Positions 12,932 to 27,000 of a stretch of DNA of 64,000 nucleotides are shown here, piece after piece. The notes below the pieces were generated by a model. That model ran no database searches. It saw only the letters and a list, made by a program, of their open reading frames with translations, and was not told where the DNA came from. This DNA comes from Microglena sp. YARC. Its lineage: Eukaryota; Chlorophyta; Chlorophyceae; Chlamydomonadales; Chlamydomonadaceae. The first letter of the stretch is position 1. Every line of letters begins with the position of its first letter. The translations under genes and the position numbers were made by a program. Where the stretch lies: assembly GCA_022414725.1 (NCBI GenBank), contig CM039464.1, forward strand, positions 32,903,895-32,967,894, given 5' to 3'.

Positions 12932-15266
12932 GGTGGTGGTGGTGGTGGTGGTGGTGGGGGGGGTTCCAGAAGCGATGTATGCTTCCTGGGCATAGCTGGG
13001 GTGGAGGTGGGCGCTGTGAAGGAGTAGGACACTCCAGCATTATCTGTTGTGGAACAGGGGAGGGGGGGAGAGGGGGAGGGGGCGGGGGGGGTAAGTGTGG
13101 TTGATGTGCAGGTGTTGTGTGAAGGCGTGGTGTGTGTGTGTGTGTGAGGTGGTGTGGTGGTGGTGGTGGGTAAGGTGCGGTTGAAGTGCAGGTGTGTGTG
13201 TGTGTGTGTGGGGGGGCGGGGGGGGGGCTGTTGAGGAGTATGACTCTCCAGCATTATCTGTTGTGGAACAGGGGAGGGGAAGAGAGGGAGAGGGGGGGGA
13301 GGGGGGGGGGGGGAGGGGGGGTTGATGTGCAGGTGTGTGTGTGAAGGTGTGTGTGGGGGGTAAGGTTTGTGTGTGTGTGTGAGTGTGTGTGTGTGCGTGC
13401 GTGCGGGGGGGGGGGGGCGGGGGGGGTCAGAAGCGATGTACGCTTCCTGGGCGTAGCTGAAGTATGGTGTAAAGGTGGGCACTGTGAAGGAGTAGGACAC
13501 TCCAGAATTCTCTGTTGTGGAACAGAGGAGGGGAGGAAGAAGAAGGGAGGGGAGGGGAAGGGGGGAGGTGTGGTTTGATAGGATTTAGTGGTGTCATTCC
13601 AACATGCTGAAGTTTGGTGCCCAGTCTTGGACCCATATAAATAGGCGGACTAGCTAACCCCCTCTACCCCCGCAGTGGTAGCACGCATCCAAGTACCGGC
13701 CTATACCTCTGGGTAAGCTAAGCTGAGGCTGGGTCTGGGTCCAATATTGGTCAGTATGATGTGAAGGAAAAGGGCATCCGGGCGTGGGTGAAGGTGCGGG
13801 TGAAGGAAAAGGGCATCCGGGCGTGGGTGAAGGTGCGGGTGAAGGAAAAGGGCATCCGGGCGTGGGTTGAAGGTGTGGTGAAGGAAAAGGCATAACGGGG
13901 CGTTCTCTAATGCGGAACAGTGGAGGAAGGAAGCGGGGGGGGGGGGGGGGGGGGGGGGGATAAGGTGGGGTTGATGTGATTCGGTGGTGTCATCCAACGT
14001 GTTGAAGTTTGGTGTGAAGATGGGGGTGGTGAAGGAGTAGGGCATCCGGGCGTTTTCTGTTTTCTAGGTGTGTGTGTGTGGTGTGTGTGTGTGTGCGGGG
14101 GGGGGGGGGGGGGGGGTTAGGGGAGAGAAGGTTGGTGTGTAAGGGGGTGGAGGTGGGGCATGGCTGATGTGGTGCGCTGGTGTCAACCCCAAACCATAAA
14201 CCTGATCCACACACAATCCCAACACAGCGACTCCGACATTGACACCGAAACCATAACCAATAATCAAACCCCACTCTCATCCAGACCCCCACCACCACCA
14301 CCACCACACACACACACACACACACAACCTCATATGTGCACTTACCAATAACAACGTCAGCAACAGCAACAAAACCTCCAGTAAAGAAGGCAATCAGAAA
14401 GTCGGACCAAGCTTTGATCACACATCCCACCCACACCCACAGACACATCCACACACCCACCCCTTCCCCTGCCCACACCCCTACCCACACCCAAACGTGT
14501 GCACTTACCAATAACAACAGTCAGCAAACAGCAACATCACCTCCAGTAAAGAGAACAGTCAGGAAGGCCATCCAAGCTTTGATCGAGCCCCCCCCCCCCC
14601 CCCCCACACACACACAATTACCCCCACTCCTGCCCATACCCCCACCCAGACCCAGACCCAAAACGTGTGCACTTACCAATAAACAACGTCAGCAACAGCA
14701 ACGTCACCTCCAGTAAAGAGAACAGTCAGGGAAAGGCCATCCAAGCTTTGATCGAGCCCCCCCCCCCCCCCCACACACACACACACAATTACCCCCACTC
14801 CTGCCCATACCCCCACCCAGACCCAGACCCAAACGTTGCACTTACCAATAACAACATCAGCAACAGCAACATCACCTCCAGTAAAGAGGGCAGTCAGGGG
14901 AATCGGCCCAAGATTTGATCGAGCCCCCCCCACCCCCACCACCACCACCACCACCACCCACCACACACACACGCACTCACACACACACAAACACCCCAGC
15001 CCCTACCCACACCCAAAGGTGTGCACTTACCCTTAACAACGTCAGCAACAGCAACATCACCTCCAGTAAAGAAGGCGATAAGAAAGTCAGCCCAAGCTTT
15101 GATAAACACACCCCACCCCCCACCCACAGACACATCCCCTGCCCACACCCCTACCCACAACCAAATTCGTGCACCTACCATTTACAAGGCCAGCAACAGC
15201 AACGTCACTTCCATTAAAGAGGGCAGTCAGGAAATCGCCCAAGATTTGATCGAGCCCCCCCCCCCC

Positions 15267-15305
<39 letters not shown>

Positions 15306-18300
15306 ACACACAAACACCCCAGCCCCTACCCACACCCAAGGTGCTGCACTTAACATTAACAACGTCAGCAACAGCAACTCACCTCCAGTAAAGAAAGGTA
15401 ATCAGAAAGTCGGCCCAAGCTTTGATCACCCCCCCCACACACACACACACACACACTCCTGCCCATACCCCCACCCCTACCCCTACCCAGACCCAAACGT
15501 GTGCACTTACCATTAACAACATCAGCAACAGCAACAGCACCTCCATTAAAGAGGGCAGTCAGGAATCGGCCCAAGATTTGATCGAGCCCCCCCCCCACCC
15601 ACACACACACACCACACACACACACACACACACACTCACTCAAACACACCTGAACACCCCTGCCCACACCCAAAGATGTGCACTTACCACTAACGAGGTC
15701 AGCAACAGCAACGTCACCTCCATTAAAGAGGGCAGTCAGGAAATCAGCCCAAGATTTGATCGAGGCCCCCTCGGCTTCGGCGAAGCGTTTGAAGCTGCTT
15801 GAGTACTCGCCCTTGCCTCCAGGGAAGTACAACGCAACCCCGGTGGCTGCGGATGGGGAGGAGGGGACGGTCGAGTTGGTGGGTGGTGGGGTGGGGGGGG
15901 TAGATGTAAGTGTGGGTGGGTGGGTGGGTGGGCATGGTGAGATGTTATTGTTTGAGGTTGGAAGCTGCGTGGGTACTCGCCCTTGCCTCCTGGGAAGTAC
16001 AACGCAACCGGTGGCCTGCGGATGGGAGGTGGGGAGCGGTTGAGTGTGTTGTGTTGTGTGTGTGTGTGTGTGTGTGTGGGGGGGGGGGGGGCTATATATA
16101 TGTAGGTATGTTATGTGAATGTGTATAGATATTTGTAAATGTATGCATGTAATGAAGCAAGCACGCTTACCACAGCAAGATGTTGTTATATATATTATAC
16201 ATAATATATAATGTTATATGTAATGTAATATAGGTATATAATTAATATATATATATATATGTATATATCTGCATACGGGATTACCATATATGAAATGAAA
16301 GCTGGCTCACTTACCACATGCCAGCTGCTGTCTTGCCCAAGTTCTAGATATTTATAAATGTATATATGTGATGAAGCTGGCTCACTTACCACATGCCAGC
16401 TGCTGTTCTTGCCCAAGTTCTAGATATTTATAGAAATGTATATGTGTTGATGAAGCTGGCTCACTTACCACATGCAAAGCTGCTGCCTGCCCAAGTTCTA
16501 CATATTAATAAATGTATATATGTGATGAAGCTGGCTCACTTACCCCATGCAAGCTGCTGTCTTGCCCAAGTTCTAGATATTTATAAATGTATATATGTGA
16601 TGAAGCTGGCTCACTTACCACATGCCAGCTGCTGTCTTGCCCAAGTTCTACATGTTTATAAATGTATATTAATGTGATGAAAGCTGGCTTCACTTACCAC
16701 ATGCAAGCTGCTGCCTTGCCCAAGTTCTACATATTAATAAATGTATACATGTGATGAAGCTGGCTCACTTACCACATGCAAGCTGCTATCTTGCCCAAGT
16801 TCTACATATTTATAAATGTATATATGTGATGAAGCTGGCTCACTTTACCACATGGCAAGCTGCTGTGTCCTCTGCCGAAGTTTTAATATGTCCACGCTAT
16901 ACATTTCTAGCATTGGGGCTTTGTTTTGCTACACATAGCGATCTCTAGGTTTGACCCCGTTTTAGCGAAATTATCATAACGTAAAATTATAACATACATA
17001 CAAATAATCGATAATTTCATAACGTAAAATTCATTTTAAAACGTGTAACATAAAAGTCTGTTTTGTCCTAAATGGCCCTAAAAAGCTTGCGTCGCCCTGA
17101 TTGCGGAATCGCTGATCTGATCTGGAATGGTTGCGATGTGCGATGAAAAAGTATACAAATAAATAGATAATGCATATCTCTATATATGCACTTGTAATGA
17201 AGCAGGCTTGCTTACCCCAGGCAAGCTGTTGTCGGTGCCGAAGGCCAGCATGTCGGCGTTATAGATTCCTTGCATGGTCTTGATTGCAGAATTGCTGATC
17301 TGATCTGGAATGGTTGCCATGTGCGATGAATAAATAAATAATGCATCTGTAAATGTTCACATTCAATGAAGCAGGCTCACTTACCCCAGGGCAAGCCTGT
17401 GTGTCAGTGCCGAAGGCCAGCATGTCAGCGTTAGTAATCCCTTGTATCGTGTGCGATCGCTGACTTGCTGATTCTGATCTGGAATGGTTGGCCATGTGTT
17501 GATGAATAAATAAATAATGCATATCTGTAAATTGTGCAAACCATTCAATGAAAGCAGGCTCACTTAACCCAGGCAAAGCTTTGTCAGTACCAAAGGGCCA
17601 GCATGTCAGGCGTTATAAGATTCCTTGCATGGTCTTGATTGCAGAATTGCTGCTTGTAGTGGCGCTGAGAAGATGCGTCAGGGCGTCCCCCAGATGTACA
17701 TTGCTGGTCTGATCTGGAATGGTAACATTTGCGGAAAGAAGAAGTAAGAAAAAGATATTAGGGAGTATTATATATTTATGAAGCAGGCTCGCTTTTTTAC
17801 CCCAGTGGCAAGCTGTTGTCAGTGCCGAAGGCCAGGCATGTCGGCGTTTATAAGATCCCTTGCATTTGTTGTGATCGCGCGGGCTTTGCTGCTTGTAGTG
17901 GCGCTGAGAAGGTGCTTCAGGGCATCCCCCAGATCTACATTGCTGGTCTGATCAGGAATCTCTTGCCATTTGAGATGCGCATGTGTTCTCTGCAGAATGG
18001 TGACAGGGCGTGACGTGCTAGGGGTGGTGGCGCTCAGCTCTGAGCGAAGGCGGTAGCTAGGGCTGACATACCGCTTGCTGAAATCCGAGTAGCTGTGGGT
18101 GGGGGGCGGAGGTGCGATGGAAAGAGGTGGTGGGGGCAGGGGATTGGGATGAGGTGGGGTGAGGTCGGTGTGTGAGGTGGGTAGGTGGTTTCCTGATTTA
18201 CAATGGGGTGAGGATGAGTTGGGGTGGAGTGATGTCGGTGACGGGTGTGGGTGGAGTGAGGGGTAGGGGGATGGGGTGAGGTGGGTGATTTTTTTAGCTG

Positions 18301-21300
18301 GGGATGCGGGGTGGCAGGGTGAATGGTGCCTTGTGGGTGGCGCTCAGCTCTGAGCGTAAGGGCAGTAGTTAGGGCTGACATTCCGCTGCTGAAATACGAG
18401 TAGCTCTGCTAGGGAGGGGTGCAGGTGGATGGGGAGTGAGGCGTGTCGGGGTGGGGGTGGTGGATAGGTCAGGTGGTTGGGGTGGAGGTGGTGGTGGGGA
18501 GAGGTCGCAGGTGGGGGGTGGTGGGGGCGCGCTCAGCTCTGAGCGCAGGGCTCCCCTTCAACTCCCTCCAACTTAGGTAGCTAGTAGGCTGACATCCCGC
18601 TTTCTCTGAAAAATTTGAGTAGTAGCTGTGGGAGGGGGTCGGATGGGAGAGATCAGTTAAGTGGGGTGGCGAGTGGGGGTGGGGGATGGATGATACGAGG
18701 ACATGGAGTGTGGGTGGGGTGTGGAGGTGGATGGGGAATGAGTCGGTGGCGTGGGGGCGCGGGTCGGTGGGGGCGGGGTGATAAGGATGCGTGGGGTGTA
18801 GGTGTGGTGGGGGAAGATGGGGTGGAGTGGGGGTGGCGCTCAGCAGTTTTGGAACGCAAGGCAGTAGCTAAGGCTGACATCCCACTGCTGCAATCCGTGA
18901 GTAGCTGTGGGTGGGGGTGAAGTGATGATGGTGGGAGAGGGTCGGGTGGGGGTGGGGGGTGGATGAGGTCAGGTGGTGGGGGTGGAGGTGGTGAGGAGAG
19001 GTCGGGTGGGGGTGGGGGGGGACATGGGGTGAGCTGGTGGGGGGGGAGGGTGGGGTTGGGGGTTTGGGGTGAGGTGGTGGGGTTGAAGGGTGGATGGGGA
19101 GAGGAGTTGCGGTTGAGGGTGGGGGTGGCGATGGGGTGAGTTGGTGGGGGGGTGATGAGTCTGGGGTGAGGTAGGGTGAGGTGATTGGTGGAGGAGGATG
19201 AGTTTTGGGGCGTGATGTTTGGGTGAGGTGGGGGTGGGAGTGGGGTAGGGTGGCTGGGTGAGGTGGTGGTGGGGGGTGGGGGGTCGTGCTGGGCGAGGCT
19301 CAGTAAAGCTGACACATCGGCTGTCCAGAACTGCTGAAGCATATGTGGGTGTAGCACAGTGGATTGCTCAGACAGCTGGCCTAGAAGTGCTAAGTAAAAG
19401 TGGCAAGCATTACAAAAAAGGCACATAAAAGCACGTAGCGCGCCATTACTTCTTTTGTTCAATAGGGGTAGTGGTGAATGCTGGTCGAGGGTCGGTATTC
19501 CTCGGTCTTGCGTGGTGCCTACTTTGGGGGTTAGGTTTCGGGCTTTGGTTTGGTTGTTTGGTTTGGTTTTGGTTGAGTTGGGTTGAGGTTGGGTTGGAGG
19601 GTTGGGTTGGGTTGGGTGGGTTGGTTTGGGTTGGGTTGGTGGGTTGGGTTGGGTTGTGGTTGGTTGTTAACATTGGGTTGGGCTTCTTGACTAACCATCC
19701 ACATGGTGATTGTTCGGTTTGGTTGAAGGGTCGGGTTTAGGGGTTTAGGGTTTAGTGGTAGTGGTGAACAGGGGGTAGTGGTGAATGTTCGTTTGGTCGT
19801 GGGTTGGGCGGGCCTGCTGCCCAGAAAAAAAGTGGGCACCCTAAGTGCACCTACACTTTTGGCGGGGAGTGGAAACACCAGGAAAAACTGAATCCCTCGT
19901 GTTCGCTGGTCTGTCCATCGGAGACCCACTTTCTGGAGTGAAAGTCCCTTCATAAAAATGAAAAAAAAACGAACCTCAACAAGTCCAGGAATGAGAGTAG
20001 AGTGAGATTTCCAGTTGTGGCGGCAACAGTACAACACAGGATTCCAGGGTTAGCGGCACAAGCAGTCTGCGACCTACTTCCGAAGTCAGGAATGAGTGAG
20101 TGAGACATGAGAAGTGAGGATTTCCAGTTGTGCGGGCAACAGAAAACCAAAAGGAGATAAAGAATGAGAGTCACAAGGGAACGAAGAATTCCCCAGTGTG
20201 CGGCAAAGCAGTACAAAAACATAGGACGTGTATACCTCGTTCCAAAAGTCGATGTCATAGTCAGTAAGGGACAGAAGTGAGAGTGAGATTCCAAGGTTGT
20301 TCAAAAAAAGGGCTGGCAAGCAGTTTACAACAAGAAGGGACGTACCTCGTCAAGTCCAAAGAATGAGAGTGAGATTCCAGTTGTGCGGCAAGCAGTACAA
20401 TAAGGGACGTACCTCGTCAAGTCAAGAGGTGAGAGTGAGATTCCAGTTGTGCGCCAGGGCGGAGCCAGCTTTCCACAAACACAATTAAGGGACGCCTACC
20501 TCGTCAAAGTACAAAAGAGTGTCCAAGGAGAGTGAGATATCCAGATCCAATACTGTGGCTCTGCAGTACATACAAGACAGTTATTTTTTTTTTTTACAAG
20601 CAGGGAGTCAAAGAGAGTGGAGTGAGATTGCCAGCTGTGCGGCAAGGCAGTACAACAAGGGACGTACCTCGACCTCAAGTCAAAGAGTGTGAAGTGAGAT
20701 TCCAGTTGTGCGGCAAGCCAGTACAACAAGGGACGTACTCGTCAAGTCAAAGAGTGAGAGTGAAGATTCCAGCTTGTGCGGCAAGCAGTATACAACAAGG
20801 GGACGTACCTCGTAAAAGTCAAAGAGTGAGAGTGAGATTCCAGTTGTGCGGCAAGCAGTACAACTAAGGGACGGTTACCTCTGTCAAGTCAAAGAGTGGA
20901 GAAGTTAGATTCCAGTTGTGCGGCAAGCAGTACAACAACGGGAAGGTACCTCGTCAAGTCAAAGAGTGAGAGTGAGGATATTTCCAGTTGTGCGGCAAGA
21001 GTACAAAAGGGAGGGACCTCGGTCAAGTCAAAAAGTGAGAGATTCCAGTTGTGCGGCAAGCCAAAGTACAACAAGGAGTAACCTCCGTCAACAAAGAGCT
21101 GAGGTAAGATTTCCAGTTGTGCCCGGCAAGGCAGTACAACAGAGGGACGTTACCCTCGTCAAAAGTAGTGAGAGTGAGATTCCAGTTGTGCGCAAGCAAG
21201 AACAAGGGGAGTACCTCGTCAAGTCAAAGAGTTGAGTAGTGAGATTCCAGTTGTGCGGCAAGCAGTACAAACAAGGGACGTACCTCGTTTCAAGTCAAAA

Positions 21301-23658
21301 GAGTGAGAGTAGGAGATTCCAGTTGTGCGGCAAGCAGTACAACAAGGGACGTACCTCGTCAAGTCAAAGAGTGAGAGTGAGATTCCAGTTGTGCGGCAAG
21401 CAGTACAACAAGTGGACGTACCTCGTCAAGTCAAAGAGTGAGAGTGAGATTCCAGTTTGTGCGGCAAGCAGTACAACAAGGGACGTTACCTCGTGGTCGA
21501 GAGAAGTCAAAGAGTGAGAGTGAGATTCCAGTTGTGCGGCAAGCGAGGTAACGAACAAGGGACGTAACCTCGTGGCAAGTCAAAGAGTGGAGAGTAAGAT
21601 TTCCAGTTGTGCTTGCAAGCAGTACAACAAAGGGACGTACCTGTAAGTCAAAGAGTGAGAGTGAGGATTCCAGTTGTGCAGGCGCAAGCAGTACAACAAG
21701 TGGACGTACCGTCAGTCGCAAGTCAAAGAGTGAGAGTAGATTCAGTGGTGCTTCAAGCAGTACCACTAAGGGACGTACCCTCGTCAAGTCAAGAGTGAGA
21801 GATTGAGATGAAGTGTTGGTGCGGCAAGCAGTACAACAAGGGACGTACCTCGTCAAGTCAAAGAGTGAGAGTTGAGCATTCCCAGTTGTGCTCGGCAAGC
21901 AGCCAGTAAACATACAGGGACGCTACCCTCGTTTGGCAGTCAAAGAGATGTGAGTAAGAATTACGCAGTTGGTGGCAGGCACAGGCAGCAGTACAACAAG
22001 GAGGACGTACCGTAAAAGGTCAAGAATGTCCTTCAAGAGTGAGTTAAGATTCCAGTTGTGCAAGGGGACAAGCTGGTTCGCAGCCAGTACAAACAAAGGG
22101 ACGTACCTCCAACAGAGAAGTGAGATTCCTTGCGGCAAGCAGTACAACTAAAGGAACAAAAAAAAAAAAAAGTACCTCGCAACTCAAGTCAAAGAGTGAG
22201 AGTGAGATTCCAGTTGTGCGCAAGCAGTACAACCAAGGGACGTACCTCGTAGCAAGTCCAAAGAGTGAGAGTAAGATTCCAGTTGTGCAGGCAAAGTACA
22301 ATCACTACAACAGTTGTGCGCCAAGTGTAACAACAAGACAAAGAGGAAGTAAGAAGCGGCACAGCAGGTACAACAAGGTACTACCTCGTCGTCAAAGATT
22401 GAGAGGAGTTCCAGTTGGTGCGGCAAGCATCTTAGTACAACAAGGGGACGTACCTCCTCCTTAAAGTCAAGAGTGAGAGTGGAGATTCCAGTTGTGCGCA
22501 AGCGCAACAAGGACGGTTACAACCCTTATATAAGGTCAAAGAGAGGTAGAGCTGATAGGTGATTCCAGTTGTGCGGCAAGCAGTACAACAAGGGACATAC
22601 AAGCACGTACCTCGTTAAGTCGAAGAGGGAGAGGAGATACCAGTATGGGTGCGGTACAAAAGGTTGCCACTCTCCTTGAAGTAGTTGATGAAGTTAGTTG
22701 GCAACATCAAACGGGCCTCGTCTTTACTTCCAGCATTCTTCACCAACTGTGTGAGGGGGGCAGTAACGAGAGAGATTTGTGTTGTGTGTGTATATTATAT
22801 AGGGCGAAGGGGGGGGGGCGGGGGGGAGGAGGTCTCAAGTGAACATCGTCGTGGGATTGATGAAGAAGTTGGCGACATCCATGGCTTCATCTCTACCTCC
22901 AGCATTGTTTAACCCACCTGCAGGTTTGAAGGAGAGGGAGGGAGGGGAGGGGGGAGGGGGGGTCGTCAGGTAAACATCGTCGTTGCGGAGTGTTGATGAA
23001 GAACCGGTGGCGACATCATGGCTTCTCTCTAATCCTGCATTGTTCACCACCTGTGTGTGGGGGGTGAGTAAGAGGAGATTTTGTGTGTGTATATATATAG
23101 AGGGGGTGGGGGGGGCCGGTTGAGATTCAAGGGGAGGGGGGGGGGGGGGCAAGGTGCAAACATCGTTGTGGGAGTTGATGAAGAAGTTCGCGACATCCAT
23201 GGCTTTCATCTTTACCTCCAGCATTGTTCACCAACTGGAGGATGGCCCCTCTTTCTACCAGAAATGATTTCATTTGCAAATTTATTCATTGCCACACCTC
23301 TCAGATAGCTTCATAGTCCCATCTGTTGTCCTGGCCTCTATTTATGTACATATAATTATTATTATACACATATATCCATCAAATATTACACGTTTAAATA
23401 CCATAGTTTAGTTGTTACAGGTCCAGGGATAGAAACCAAATAGGATATGGTCTGAAAAAGCTAAGCTTTTTTAATATTAGAGACATTTTTATATAAGTGC
23501 TCTCTCCAAGGCCCTAAGGGCCTAGCCCTTCCCAAGAGGAATGGGATCCCTACCCCAGGGGCCGGCGCTAAAGGCTATCCATAATATGAAAAGCGCACAC
23601 CTCTCCAATAGCTCCCTTAGTCCAGCCGTGTCCCTCGGTGCCATTTCTTCTCTTCTCT

Positions 23659-23737
<79 letters not shown>

Positions 23738-23979
23738 GTATATTCATAATTTAAATGAGCACACACCTCCCCAATGGCTTCATTAGTCCCGTGTCCTGGC
23801 TCCAGCAGCTCACTGGCCAGAGAGTCTTAGCGTACCGCGCGAGGATGGTCCAAATCTATATTACAATAATACCCTAGTTCACTTATATCATTTATTAATT
23901 TCATTCCATTCATTACACACACCTCCCCAATGGCTCCTTAGTCCCAGCCGTGCCCTGGCGCCATTTCTCTCTCCTCTCT

Positions 23980-24044
<65 letters not shown>

Positions 24045-27000
24045 TATTCAATCATAACAGATAAATGAGCACACACCTTGCCCAAATGGCTTGATAGTTC
24101 CATCCGTGTCCTGCTCAGCAGCTCACTGGCCAGGCAGTGTCTTAGTGTACGGCGCGAGGATGGTCCAAATCCTATAAACAAATGATACCCCCTAGGTTCA
24201 CTTTTTTAATTTATTAATTTTCATTCCATTCATTACACACACCTCCCCAATGGCTTGATAGTCCCATCCGTGTCCTGGCTCCAGCAGCTCACTGGCCAGG
24301 AGAGTCCTTAGCGTACGGCGCGAGGATTGGTCCGCCACCGTCAAACATAGCCATGAGCAGGCATCAAAGCCCATGATGGTCTATCGTATTGCTCCCAGAC
24401 CTCTCGCAAGCTAAAGAGTGATAGTAGAGCGGTGGGATTGAGTTGAATGTGGTGTGTGCAGTGCGTGAGAGTGGGTGTGCATGATGGGTACCATGGGCGG
24501 TGGGGTGGGGACTGTGGGGTGGCTGTGTGGTGTGTGTTGTACAATGTGTGTGTGAATTGTGTGTGAGTGTGAGGGGGGGGGGGCGGGGGCAAGGTGTAGG
24601 TGTAGGTGTAGGTGCAGGTGCAGGTGTATTAGGTGGGGGTGTGGGGTCGGGGGTGAGCATCAAGCATCAAAGCCCATGATGTCTATCTAATTGCTCCAAG
24701 ACCCTCTCGCAAAGCCTGAAGAGGGCACGTTGGGGGTTGAGTGACGTGAGTGAGGTGATTGAGAAGAGCAGTGGGTGGATATGTGACATCAGTGTGTGTG
24801 TGTGTTGGTGTGGTGTGGTGGTGTGGTGGGTGGGTGGTGGAAGGGTGGGGGGGGGTTAGGCGGGGGGGGGGCGTGCATCAAGCATCAAAGCCCATGATGT
24901 CTATCTTATTGCGCCAAGGACCCTCTCGCAGGCCTGAAGAGTTGAGAGGGGGTGGGTTATGTGTGCATCATGCGTGGTGTGTGTGTGTGTGGGGGGGGGG
25001 GCCTAGTCCAGCATTAGCCAGATATTGCAAGTGTAAGCAGATAGGCTGATCATGGCCACATCACCTGTTGCCATCTCAGCCAAGTTGAACATGTCACACC
25101 CAGACTCAGAGTAAGCTGAGTTTGCTTGGCATGTGTGTGTGCATGTGTGTGTGTGTGTGGTGATTGTGTGTGTGTGTGTGCACGTTTATGTGTGTTGTGT
25201 GTGTCATGTATATATATATGTGTGTGATTATTTGTCAATGCCCAGGTGTAGCCAGACAGGGCCGTGCATGGTCACCTCACTGTTGCCATCCTCAGCCAAG
25301 TTGAACATGTCACACCCAGACTCAGAGTAAGCTGCGTCTGTGGCATGTTGTGTGATCAACGCTCATAGCCTTGCCAACCACTTCCCATGGTCCCAGAAGT
25401 CCAAAAAATACTTCCGGCTCATAAGCGGGGTTGGAAGCGGACCAGAGCTCGTTGAGGAAGTGCGGCTAGAATCGCTGGATCACTCATATCGACCTCTCCG
25501 TAGTCATCTTGTACCAACCTGCCATTTCCCGCCTGGGAGGAGGGGGGGGGGGGGGGAGGAGGAGAGGTTGAGTTGAGTGTGTGGGTGTGTGGGTGGGGTG
25601 TGGGGGTAAGGAAGGCAGCAAGAATTGCTGAATCACTCATATCTACCTCTCCGTAGTCTCGTACTACCTGCCATTTCTCGGCCTGGAGGGTGGGTGGTGA
25701 GGAGGGTGAGTTGTGTGTGTGGGTGTGGTGTGTGTGTGTGGGGTGGGGGGGGGGTGGGGGGCGTTAAAGGAAGGCGGCTAGAATTTCTGATCACTCATAT
25801 CGACTTCTCCTAATCTCTTACCACCTACCATTTCCGCCTGAAGGGTGGTGGTGAGGAGGGGGGGTGAGGTGGGTGTTGGGGGGGGGGGGGGGGGGGGAGG
25901 GGGAGGGGTAAGGAAGGCGGCTATAATGGCTGGATCACTCATATCGACTTCTCCGTGGTTTCTACCAACTGCCATTTTCCCACAAAAAAACAGGGCAAAC
26001 TTAGGCACCTTCAAAAGCACTCAGGCATGCTCATAATCAAACAAACATGTCCAAAATCACACGAACACTTACAACAAACCACACAAGTATAAATACATGT
26101 TTGCATGCAAAAAGAACAGGCACCACTCAGACACCTTCAAAATCACTCAGGAATGTTCAACAGCACACGAACACTTACCATAAACTACACAAGCATAAAT
26201 ACATGTTTGCACACACACGGCGGACAACACTCAGACACCTTCAAAAGCACTCAGGCATGTTCAACAGCACACGAACACTTAACATAAACCACACAAGCAT
26301 AAATACATATTTGCATACAAAAATAGCAGGCAGCACTCAGACACCTTCAAAAGTACACAAACATTTAACCACACAAGCAAAAATACATGTTTGCACACCA
26401 TAAGCTGGCAATACATGTTTGCACACACAAAGCTGGCAATACATGTTTGCACACACAAAGCTGGCAATACATGTTTGCACACACAAAGCTGGCATTACAT
26501 GTTTGCACACACAAAGCTGCAGTGGCATGTTTGCACACACAAAGCTGGCAATACATGTTTGCACACACAAAGCTGGCAATACATGTTTGCACACACAAAG
26601 CTGGCAATACATGTTTGCACACACATAGCTGGCAACACTCATACACCTTCATAAGCAAACACACACACGTTGTGAGGCACACAAGCACAGACAAACATTT
26701 GCCAACACCAACCTAGCAACACAAGGACCTCCTTTGATGTAGTCCATGTTATGTCAAAGATCGATTAAGCAACACCCACCATGCAAAATCGAACAAACAC
26801 ACATCATGGTACACACAAGCACAGACAAACATTGCCACACATATACTTAGCAACACAAGGATCTCCTGTTTGATGTAGTTCCATGTTTGTGTCAAAGATC
26901 GATTAAGCAACACCCACCATGCAAAATCGAACAAACACGCATCATGGTACACATAAGCACACACAAACATTTGCCAACACATACTTAGCAACACAAGGAT

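Noticed and set aside
12381..13500. His/Thr/Pro-rich minus-strand ORFs of 219 and 254 codons
   Set aside because: They read through exon 9 and its edge copies plus CA/C tracts; only 12396-12637 has proper splice sites and phase.
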